A DNA stretch of 64,000 nucleotides. Source: a candidate division LCP-89 bacterium (GTDB lineage: Bacteria > Electryoneota > B3-LCP). The position numbers and the translations under genes are program-made. A model generated the notes under the pieces. That model saw only the letters and a list, made by a program, of their open reading frames with translations. It did no database searches and was not told the origin of the DNA. The stretch's first letter is position 1; the number at the start of each line of letters is the position of its first letter. The DNA is taken from positions 1 to 64,000 of the forward strand of contig JALGVT010000002.1 of NCBI GenBank assembly GCA_025774555.1, written 5' to 3'. Shown one piece after another: positions 56,586 to 64,000 of this stretch.

Positions 56586-57641
56586 TTAAAGTTCATAACG
56601 ATGCAAGATTTGCGCGGTTTTTCGCCGTCTTAACAAAAAATGCTGAATGACCACAGACCCCCAGTACATCCTTTTCATTATAACCCGGTCACTCACGCGC
56701 CTGATTCTTGTAACATTTCGCCGCTTTAAAAAGGCTTTATAGAACAGAAAGGGCAGGATTAGCTGCACCTGAAGCGCAGCAGGTCCGCGTCTGAAGTCAC
56801 CTCGAAGAAAAGAGAGGATAATCGTTCCCCACTCAAGAACAATTCTTAGCGGCAAAATCCAGACCAGATGTAAGAGCGAATAGTTCTTTATCAGGCAGAT
56901 GATACTGTTGCGATGGTTCAGATACATCTTCCTGCGTTCAGTGTTCGGCAGGGTGAGTCCTGAATAATGGTACACCACCGCCTGAGGAACCCTGACCAGC
57001 TTATAATCAGTAATCTGCAGCCTCCAGGCAAGATCGATCTCTTCCATGTGCGCGAAGAAATCTTCATCTAAGAGACCGGCTTCAAGAACCGCCTGACGGC
57101 GGAAGATGACGCAGGTTCCGCATGCCCAGAATATCTGGGAAATTGAGTCGAACTGTCCTTCGTCCTTCTCCAGCGCCATAAATGTCCTGCCGAACGCGAA
57201 AGGATAACCGAAAATGTCAATCAACCCGCCGCAAGCGCCTGAATAATCGAACTGTTCTCGTTCTTTGATATTCAGCAGCTTCGGTTGAGCGCCTCCAAGC
57301 TGTTGATCACTGTCCATCGCGGCGACAAGCAGTTCAAGGACGTTTTCCTCGATGACCGTGTCGTCATTCAGTAGCAGCACATATTCAGCCGAAGAAGCGT
57401 GTATCCCTGCGTTACACCCGCCAGCGTATCCCTTGTTCTCTTCGAGATTGATCTGCTTGACCTGAGGAAATTCCTCGCTTACCATCTGGCAGCTTCCATC
57501 ACTGGAAGCATTATCGACCAGAATGACTTCAAAGTCGCGATAGGTGGACTTGAAGATGCTGTTCAGGCAGTCTCTTAATATCTCTAATCCCTTGAGATGA
57601 GGGATGACGATACTCAGTTTTATCGCACCTGATGGGATCAC
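56586..57641 (-). CDS. GT2 glycosyltransferase
   Basis: 351 residues from a GTG that overlaps the stop of the DUF2723 gene (GTGA). LSIVIPHLKGLEILRDCL and VILVDNASSDGSCQMV mark the nucleotide-sugar site, LLNDDTVIEENVLE the DXD metal site, and FFAHMEEIDLAWRLQ the acceptor region with the ED motif. The last ~85 residues have one or two hydrophobic stretches and many Arg residues (membrane-associated). Rhamnosyl- or similar transferase in envelope polysaccharide synthesis. Confidence 0.92.
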   Translation of the reverse strand: MIPSGAIKLSIVIPHLKGLEILRDCLNSIFKSTYRDFEVILVDNASSDGSCQMVSEEFPQVKQINLEENKGYAGGCNAGIHASSAEYVLLLNDDTVIEENVLELLVAAMDSDQQLGGAQPKLLNIKEREQFDYSGACGGLIDIFGYPFAFGRTFMALEKDEGQFDSISQIFWACGTCVIFRRQAVLEAGLLDEDFFAHMEEIDLAWRLQITDYKLVRVPQAVVYHYSGLTLPNTERRKMYLNHRNSIICLIKNYSLLHLVWILPLRIVLEWGTIILSFLRGDFRRGPAALQVQLILPFLFYKAFLKRRNVTRIRRVSDRVIMKRMYWGSVVIQHFLLRRRKTAQILHRYEL

Positions 57642-60565
57642 GGCAGAGAATCCTGAGGCGCCAGTTTGCTGAAATGTCGCAGGCGCTCCAGCGCTTGTGC
57701 GTCATTCGGATGGGTTGATAGCCATTCTTCCAGCAACTCTTTCGCCGCGTAGTAGTTTTTCTGCCGTTCATAAACCATCAACAGACCACCGACCACAGAA
57801 CCATCTCCCGGTTGCTTGATGTTCATATCCTCAAACAATCCCTGAGCTTCTATAAGGTAGCCAAGCTGCAGGTAGGCAGTTCCTAAACGGATAGAAAGTT
57901 CCGGTGAAATTGATGAGGAACGCACTTCGTCGAGCATCTTTTTGGCTTCATCATCCATCTTCATCTGACGGTAAGCCGAAACTAACTCCAACTTCATCTC
58001 AGGACTGGAGTCGATATCTATCACTCGGTCGAACATCTCTTTTGCCTTAACGGAATCATCGAGCCACTGCAGATAAACCGCTCCATATCTGAAGAAGTCT
58101 TCCGAGGTCTGTTTGGATCGGGCGGCTAACCTCTCCAATCGCGTTTCCAGTTCTTCAGGTCTGCCGAGGTCTGAATACAGTTGACCAATGTGCAGGACTA
58201 TTTCCTCGGAACTGATCGGTACGACCGCCTCAGGGAGATAGGTATCCATGGCGTCCATGATATAGAGAACCTTGTCTCTGTCGGAATAATTCTCAAAATC
58301 CGCGTAAGCTTCATCAGGGGGCTTGGAATGATCGTATATTGCCGAACCACCTTCATCTCGCTGCAGATAATAGGTTGCTAATTGCAGGAAAGCGCTGCGA
58401 TAGTTCTGCAGAAGACGGAATACATTATCGTCGTAATGGATGTCAGGGTTATCCATATTGCGGTAATAATCCCGGTATTTTACCAGCAGGTTCTCTTTCA
58501 GCTTTTCAGGATTGATCCTCTGTTTTCGGTCGGGATCCAGTCTAAACGCCAGCCCTTCCATAGCAAGGTAATCTTTCAGACCAACCATGTTGCTGTTAGA
58601 GACGGTAACCGCGAAATAGATCGGTTTTTTCCAGCGGTTGGCGCGGATGATATCGATGATCATGATATCCTGCACGCGCAGGAAATTCGGTTCGCCGGTA
58701 TCATTCTGTCCGGTCGGGAGATGCATCGTCGCGGGCACGTCCCATTCGATGGTACCGCCGTTCGGCTTTTGCAGACGGATAGTGGTCGGATTGTTGGGAT
58801 CATTCTTGGGCCAATAGCGGGCTCGAAGAGCGGTCAGATCGTGCTGGTCGAAGTAACGGTCGATGTAATCGTCGCTGAAGCTGATCGGCACCTTCGGTTC
58901 CTCATCGCGAAGCTGCTTGATATACCAGCCGGTATTGAGCAGTGAGAGATTGGCGACGCGGACGTCTTTTCGTACCCCCATCACCTCCTGGAGATACCAT
59001 AACGGGAAGGTGTCGTTATCACCGTTTGTGAAGATGATGCCGTTTGGTTCGCAGGTCTCTAAAATATTCTTTGAATAATCCCACGCTACATAATTGCCGG
59101 CTCGGCTGTGCATGCGATAGTTTTTGGCAAACATATTCAAGGGAACGGCAATGAAGAGCAGCGTGAGCACCAATGCAATGTTGGTTAGGTTGCCCTTTAC
59201 TTTGAGCCATTTCGAACATCGCGCCAATAACCCCTGAGCTCCGATGCCGATCCATATTGCAAAGGCGTAGAAACTGCCAGTATAGGCGTAATCGCGCTCG
59301 CGCGGCTGTGGATTATCCTGATTGAGATATACAATTACCGCATAACTCGTCATCAGAAAAAGTGTGGCGATCACCAGCGTGCGTTTTTTGTCTCTGGAGA
59401 CATGGTGAAATAATCCGAAAAGACCCAACAACAGCGGCAGAGCGTAGAACTTTGAATAATCTACTTTAGCGCCCTGGAAATCGCCTTCCTGTCCGACGAA
59501 TTGCCACAAAAAATAGCGGTTATACATATGGTTTATCTGATACCGCCAGAAGAAGTCGCTCTCAGAAGAATAGTTCGGATCGTTGTTCCAGCGGCGCGGG
59601 AAAAGACTTAATTCACCGTACTGTTCACGGTTCAGATAGGAGAGGAAGCGTTCAATGTTGTCGGGATTGTTCTCATCGATGGGCGGGTTTAGATTGGAGC
59701 GGATGAAAATTACTCCGTAAGTGGAATAACCCATCATAATGAGAAATACCGAAACTAAGGCAAGCGACAAGATACGTTGATGATTCTTCAACGCATAGAA
59801 CGCTCCGAAGAAAATGGCGAGGAAGATAATCAGCGGGAAGAGAGCATTGGTCTCAAAAGTTGCCGGCAGCCACTTAACGATTCCGGGGTAAATCACGAAG
59901 GTTGCCAGCACCGTAGTAGCCACCGTGATGAGGAAAGATGACCAGGCGAATTCATATCGACGGAAATAGATAACGAGGGCAATTGCCGGGATGGCAAGGA
60001 TATTCAACAGGTGAACGCCGATTGCCAATCCCATGAGATAGGCGATAATCAGCAGCAGACGGTCGCTGGCAGGGTCTTCGGCTTCATCCGACCAGCGTAT
60101 GATGAGATAGATAACGATAGATGTGAAAAAGAGGCTGAAAGAATAGACTTCAGCTTCGACCGCATTAAACCAGTGGCTGTGCGTGAAGGCAAACGCCAGC
60201 GCGCCGATCATACCGCCGCCATATACAATGATAGCGTCCAGAGTCGATTTTTCCTCTCCGCGGTATTGCCGCACCAGCCGGACGATGGTCAAATAGAGCA
60301 GGACGACAGATAAAGCAGAAACGAGGACGCTGATCAGGTTCACGCGCCAGCCGATATCGCCGAAGGGGATCATGCTGAACAGCTTACCCAGCAGCAGGTA
60401 GAGCGGTGATCCGGGAGGATGGGGAACGCTCAGCGTAACAGAACAGGCAATAAATTCACCGCAATCCCAGAAGGAGAGCGTAGGCGCAACAGTGGTCAGG
60501 TACACGATGAGGGTCGCTAAGAATACCACTCCAGCGATCACTCGGTGTAATAATTTCGTATCCAT
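57638..60565 (-). CDS. DUF2723 membrane glycosyltransferase with C-terminal TPR repeats
   Basis: 975 residues. The N-terminal ~490 residues hold about 12-13 membrane helices and start with LATLIVYLTTVAPTLSFWDCGEF and HPPGSPLYLLLGKL, the signature of DUF2723 (GT117-like) enzymes. DNDTFPLWYLQEVMGVRKDV begins a large periplasmic domain. Residues ~800-960 contain TPR-like helical pairs (YRQMKMDDEAKKMLDEV, YLQLGYLIEAQGLFED). Such enzymes are thought to move sugars from a polyprenyl-phosphate donor to protein, like protein O-mannosyltransferases. A matching donor synthase lies at 51488. Confidence 0.9.
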   Translation of the reverse strand: MDTKLLHRVIAGVVFLATLIVYLTTVAPTLSFWDCGEFIACSVTLSVPHPPGSPLYLLLGKLFSMIPFGDIGWRVNLISVLVSALSVVLLYLTIVRLVRQYRGEEKSTLDAIIVYGGGMIGALAFAFTHSHWFNAVEAEVYSFSLFFTSIVIYLIIRWSDEAEDPASDRLLLIIAYLMGLAIGVHLLNILAIPAIALVIYFRRYEFAWSSFLITVATTVLATFVIYPGIVKWLPATFETNALFPLIIFLAIFFGAFYALKNHQRILSLALVSVFLIMMGYSTYGVIFIRSNLNPPIDENNPDNIERFLSYLNREQYGELSLFPRRWNNDPNYSSESDFFWRYQINHMYNRYFLWQFVGQEGDFQGAKVDYSKFYALPLLLGLFGLFHHVSRDKKRTLVIATLFLMTSYAVIVYLNQDNPQPRERDYAYTGSFYAFAIWIGIGAQGLLARCSKWLKVKGNLTNIALVLTLLFIAVPLNMFAKNYRMHSRAGNYVAWDYSKNILETCEPNGIIFTNGDNDTFPLWYLQEVMGVRKDVRVANLSLLNTGWYIKQLRDEEPKVPISFSDDYIDRYFDQHDLTALRARYWPKNDPNNPTTIRLQKPNGGTIEWDVPATMHLPTGQNDTGEPNFLRVQDIMIIDIIRANRWKKPIYFAVTVSNSNMVGLKDYLAMEGLAFRLDPDRKQRINPEKLKENLLVKYRDYYRNMDNPDIHYDDNVFRLLQNYRSAFLQLATYYLQRDEGGSAIYDHSKPPDEAYADFENYSDRDKVLYIMDAMDTYLPEAVVPISSEEIVLHIGQLYSDLGRPEELETRLERLAARSKQTSEDFFRYGAVYLQWLDDSVKAKEMFDRVIDIDSSPEMKLELVSAYRQMKMDDEAKKMLDEVRSSSISPELSIRLGTAYLQLGYLIEAQGLFEDMNIKQPGDGSVVGGLLMVYERQKNYYAAKELLEEWLSTHPNDAQALERLRHFSKLAPQDSLP

Positions 60566-60626
60566 ATATTAGGGTAATCTCGCTATAGATGCAATGATTT
60601 CTGTGCGGGCAGAAAAACAGAATTTA

Positions 60627-60655
60627 AATGTACAAAATTTATTGTTATAAGTCAA
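60627..60655 (-). promoter_or_regulatory. Promoter of the long envelope-gene series
   Basis: On the minus strand: TTGACT (60655-60650), 17-nt spacer, TACATT (60632-60627). Leader about 55 nt. Confidence 0.7.
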
Positions 60656-60716
60656 GTAAAATTATCAGAGGGAGTTCACGGGATCAGAGGAGGGTTATTT
60701 GTGTTGTGTCATTCCC

Positions 60717-60793
60717 TAGTGGCGTAGCCATCCTCCGAAGGTTCGTAGAACTCCTATGGTGAGTCCTTCGGACCTTCGGGGAAAAAGGGAATC
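60717..60793. repeat. Diverged repeat related to the 5' tandem array
   Basis: CATCCTCCGAAGGTTCGTAG, AACTCCTATGGTGAGTCCTT and CGGACCTTCGGGGA recall the CCATAGGAGTCCTTCGG segment of the unit at 1-750, partly in inverted order. Non-coding. Confidence 0.6.
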
Positions 60794-60805
60794 CAATTAC
60801 CATAG

Positions 60806-60971
60806 GGGGCTGTCCCAAAACCAAGCATTTAAGTCATTGCGAGGAATCCGTCAGCCGACGGATGACGTGGCAATCTCCTTTATTACAAGTACTAAGAGAT
60901 TGCTATACTTCGCTCGCCCCGTAGGGATCCCTTTGGGACAATGACCATTTAGATGCTTTTGGGACAGCCCC
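60806..60971. mobile_element. MITE-like element, family A, copy 4
   Basis: 166 bp; ends GGGGCTGTCCCAAAA and TTTTGGGACAGCCCC. Same orientation as copy 1, with a CCGTCAGCCGACGG inner palindrome that copy 1 lacks. It stands directly after the diverged array repeat. Confidence 0.9.
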
Positions 60972-61057
60972 CTTTTTTTTCAAGGGGGGAGTAAGGGGGG
61001 ATCTGTTTTCAGGACGATCCTTTCGGATCGCCCTGGTTTAATCCGAATTCCCGAATC

Positions 61058-64000
61058 CTACACTTTTTCCCCTCTCCAGCTCTCAAACGTATAATAAAGC
61101 ACCGGAATCAGAAAGAGGGTGAATATAGTGGAAGAGATCAATCCACCGATAGCCGATATTGCCATCGGAGCGCGGCTTTCTCCACCGGCGCCCATACCCA
61201 AAGCCAGCGGCAGCATACCCAGTGCCGTCGCTAAGTTGATCATGATGATCGGACGGAGCCTTACAGGGCATGCTTCAAGAATGGCATCGACCAGTGACAA
61301 CTGCTTCTTCCTGCGTAAATTTTCCGTATAATCAATCAAGAGAATTCCGTTATTCACCACGATGCCCACCAGCATTATAATCGCCATTAGCGACATAATG
61401 GAGATAGCATTACCGGTTAAGAACAGTGCGTATAGCACGCCGATTAACCCTAACGGTAGTGTCATCATGATGGTAAGCGGATGGATGTACGATTCCATAA
61501 TCGCGGCCATCAGCATGTATGTCAGGATAATCGCCAGCAGTAATGCTTTTCCCATTTCAGCAAACGATTCCGCCATCATCTCAGACTGCCCGCCGAAACG
61601 AACAGTGTATCCTTCAGGCACGCCCATCAGGTCTATGTCTGTCTGAAGGAGGGTTTGCACCTGTCCCACTGTTGTCCCTGAGATTTCTGCCGAAACCTGC
61701 ACCATGCGCTGTTTATTCTTGCGCATGATCTGAGCCGGACCTTCTGAATAGTCAATGTCAGCAATATTAGCGATTTTCTGTGTGCCGTTTTTTATGGGGA
61801 TAGAGAAATCCTGAACTTCATCGAGTCGTTGCAGGTCAGCTTCCCGCAGTTTGACGCGGACGTCATATTCCCGGTCGCCTTCGCGGTACTTAGTCACTTT
61901 CTGCCCTTCGATCATCGTGCGCATACTCATTGCCACACCGGCGACTGTTTGAGCTTGATCAGCCAGCATATCCCGCTTCGGGCTGATTTTCAATTCAGGC
62001 TTACCAGTTCGCCAGGAACTGCGCGGATCGACCACACCCCTGATAGACGATGCGCTGTTCACGATCTGATCCGCCAGCCCAGCCAGCACTTTCGTATCCG
62101 GTCCGACGATTTCAATAACCAGGTCGGCTTCGCCTCCTCCCATCATCTGTCCCGGCTGAAGGAGAATCTGCGCGGCGGGAATGTCTGCCAGATGGGGTCG
62201 TAATTCATCTATTATTTCAAAAGTAGATCTTTCACGCGGCGGCTTGTCTTTTAATTGAACTACGACAACACCGAGATGCACGCCTTCGCTAACGGTGAAT
62301 TCTCCCGATTCGTTCGTCCCTACCTGACTGAACATGGATTCGACTTCCGGTACGGCTCCAACTTCGTCTTCGATCCGTCTCAGGACTCTATCTGTTTCTG
62401 CCATGGTCGCGCCGGCAGGCATCTCAATGGAAACGGAAAAATAACCCGCGTCGGTCTTGGGGAAGAATTCCGATCCGATGAATAGCCCAGCTACTACGAA
62501 ACTGCTGATAAAAATCAAAACTACGCTTCCGAAGAAGAGGAAACGATGATGCATGACGTACTGCAGCGCATTTTTATATGATACCGCCATACCGTCGTAG
62601 AAATTATCCCATGCAGTGAAGAACCGCTTCAATGTGCCCGTTTTTGTTACAATTACAATCAGCAGAAGGATCACAATTAATGCAGCCAGCGAAGGCAGTC
62701 CCAATGTGAAGAAAACGATCAAACCGGTTATAAGTCCGGCTAAAGCGTAAACCAGCTTACTCATTTTGAAAGATGCCATCATCGGCGTCAGCGTGAAAGA
62801 TATCAGCAGTGAGAAGAGGGTAGCGAATGACACCGTTAATCCGAACTGTTTGAAAAACTGCCCGACAATACCGGACATGAAGGCAATGGGCGTGAAGACC
62901 ACGACATTTGTCAATGTTGCTGCTGCGACGGCAATTGCTATCTCTTTCGTCCCGATACTGGCGGCTCCCTTCAAGGTGCCGCCTAACTGAATGTGTCGTT
63001 GAATGTTCTCCAGAACCACAATAGAGTTAGTCACCAGGATACCGACCGAAATCGCCAATGCCATCAGCGACATCATATTCAAGGTGAAACCCGCCAGATT
63101 AAGCAGCGTAAACGTGGATATAATCGACACCGGCATAGAAATGGCGGCGATTACCGTGCTTTTCCAGGAGTGAAGGAAGAGGAACAACACCAGCGCGGTC
63201 AGCAGAATACCAATGATTATGTTATCCTGAACGTCTGCCACAGAATCCTTGGTGAACTTCGTCATGTCGCGGGCAATGTCGATCTTTATATCGGCGGGGA
63301 GGGATTCCTTTAATTTCTCCAGCTCTTTCATTACCTGATCGCCGACTTGCACCGAGTTGGCGTCGGTGCGCTTAATCAGCGAAACGCCGATGGAAGATAC
63401 CCCGTTCATGCGCGCCAGTTCGCGCTGTTCAGCGAAAGTGTCTTCCACGGTGGCGATATCTGCGAGACGCACTGGCGGGTCATCCTTGACCATGGGTAAG
63501 TAAAGATTACGGATCTGATCGAGATCGTCAAATTCGCCTTTTACCCGTACATTGTATTCCTTCCTGTCGGCTGTGATGCGCCCGGAAGGCAGGTTCAGGT
63601 TTTCACGAGACAACGCCTGCACCACCTGCAGGATGGATAACCCGCGCGCCTCTAACTTTCTCCTATCGACGGCAACGTGGATTTCCCTCTCTTTTCCACC
63701 TATAATTTCGACGCTTGCCAAGCCGCTAATTCTGTTCAACTGTCTCTTGATGTCCTCGTCTGTCAGGATATACAGTTGATCTAAAGGTCTGGGACTGGAT
63801 ACTGCCAGATTGATAATCGGCAGAGCGCCGATGTCGAATTTCTGGATTTCAGGATCGAAAGCGTCTTCCGGGAGATCCGCACGGATGGCGTCCACCTTGT
63901 CTTTTACGTCGATGGCGGCGAGATCGACGTCGCGTCCCAGATCAAATTCGAGAAAAGTTAAACTCATCCCTTCTTGAGCCACAGAGACCATCTCTTTGAG
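61058..64000 (-). CDS. RND efflux pump inner-membrane subunit (5' end missing)
   Basis: 981 codons are present; the frame is open at the right edge, so perhaps 60-70 N-terminal residues lie outside the window. Two repeats of the AcrB/HAE1 plan are visible: periplasmic domains, then helices 2-6 and 8-12. The first helix-4 motif reads GILVTNSIVVLEN, where AcrB-type pumps have GLLVDDAIVVVEN; the acidic pair of the proton relay is Thr-Asn (63026-63031). Helix 10 has GIVVNNGILLIDY in place of the Lys. SVAQEGMSLTFLEFDLGRD and LQPGQMMGGGEADLVIEI are ordinary porter segments. A membrane-fusion partner would be expected upstream, outside the window. Confidence 0.92.
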   Translation of the reverse strand, partial: LKEMVSVAQEGMSLTFLEFDLGRDVDLAAIDVKDKVDAIRADLPEDAFDPEIQKFDIGALPIINLAVSSPRPLDQLYILTDEDIKRQLNRISGLASVEIIGGKEREIHVAVDRRKLEARGLSILQVVQALSRENLNLPSGRITADRKEYNVRVKGEFDDLDQIRNLYLPMVKDDPPVRLADIATVEDTFAEQRELARMNGVSSIGVSLIKRTDANSVQVGDQVMKELEKLKESLPADIKIDIARDMTKFTKDSVADVQDNIIIGILLTALVLFLFLHSWKSTVIAAISMPVSIISTFTLLNLAGFTLNMMSLMALAISVGILVTNSIVVLENIQRHIQLGGTLKGAASIGTKEIAIAVAAATLTNVVVFTPIAFMSGIVGQFFKQFGLTVSFATLFSLLISFTLTPMMASFKMSKLVYALAGLITGLIVFFTLGLPSLAALIVILLLIVIVTKTGTLKRFFTAWDNFYDGMAVSYKNALQYVMHHRFLFFGSVVLIFISSFVVAGLFIGSEFFPKTDAGYFSVSIEMPAGATMAETDRVLRRIEDEVGAVPEVESMFSQVGTNESGEFTVSEGVHLGVVVVQLKDKPPRERSTFEIIDELRPHLADIPAAQILLQPGQMMGGGEADLVIEIVGPDTKVLAGLADQIVNSASSIRGVVDPRSSWRTGKPELKISPKRDMLADQAQTVAGVAMSMRTMIEGQKVTKYREGDREYDVRVKLREADLQRLDEVQDFSIPIKNGTQKIANIADIDYSEGPAQIMRKNKQRMVQVSAEISGTTVGQVQTLLQTDIDLMGVPEGYTVRFGGQSEMMAESFAEMGKALLLAIILTYMLMAAIMESYIHPLTIMMTLPLGLIGVLYALFLTGNAISIMSLMAIIMLVGIVVNNGILLIDYTENLRRKKQLSLVDAILEACPVRLRPIIMINLATALGMLPLALGMGAGGESRAPMAISAIGGLISSTIFTLFLIPVLYYTFESWRGEKV

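Overview
The window looks like a chromosomal segment of an uncultured or little-studied Gram-negative bacterium of the FCB (Fibrobacteres-Chlorobi-Bacteroidetes) superphylum. Signs of this are several secreted proteins ending in a type IX-like C-terminal sorting domain (FPNPFNP...G.Y.Y.L...KM.L.K), a DUF4837 lipoprotein, a DUF2723 membrane glycosyltransferase, weak or missing Shine-Dalgarno sites at many genes, and promoters with a TATATT -10 box. The phylum cannot be fixed from this sequence (Calditrichota, Zixibacteria, Electryoneota or Marinimicrobia-like lineages are all possible).

Layout. 1-4900 is an accessory, decaying region: a ~240-bp tandem array, a pseudogene with two in-frame stops, a YozG-like regulator with a membrane partner, small membrane proteins, and a relic of one of them next to a MITE-like element. 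4987-11310 holds three large membrane-anchored alkaline-phosphatase-superfamily enzymes (one sulfatase-like, two phosphodiesterase-like) that share a C-terminal ALGY tail. 11603-21131 encodes exported proteins: DUF4139, a Fn3/propeller lipoprotein, a subtilase, and beta-propeller and beta-helix proteins with sorting domains. 21214-25619 is housekeeping: pfkA, Sua5/YrdC, tRNA-Leu(CAA), an NYN nuclease and serS. 25910-27956 is a minimal bacterial-microcompartment locus (PduL, PduT-like shell protein, unknown partner). An ABC exporter follows. The minus-strand run 35174-30234 carries a split cobalamin methionine synthase, a pyrimidine nucleoside phosphorylase, DUF3343 and a cold-shock protein. 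A POT-like transporter and a sorting-domain protein come next, then aspS, an RlmB-type methylase, YjbQ and a helicase-associated-domain protein. From 60565 down to 47806 a closely packed minus-strand series carries envelope-glycan genes (DUF2723, two GT2-type enzymes, dolichol-phosphate-mannose-type synthase, RfbD), an outer-membrane barrel, a methyltransferase, purE, accA, a thioesterase and a response regulator. The right edge cuts an RND efflux pump.

The most distinctive content lies between and inside the genes. There are two MITE-like families (four copies with GGGGCTGTCC ends, two with GAGACTGTTG ends) and several families of short palindromes. Some palindromes sit inside genes, where they encode the linker before sorting domains or overlap a start codon. 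Two small promoter-hairpin-terminator units look like undescribed small RNAs or attenuators ahead of the NYN and YjbQ genes. At least ten promoters fit TTGNNN-17-TAYNTT, most with TATATT.
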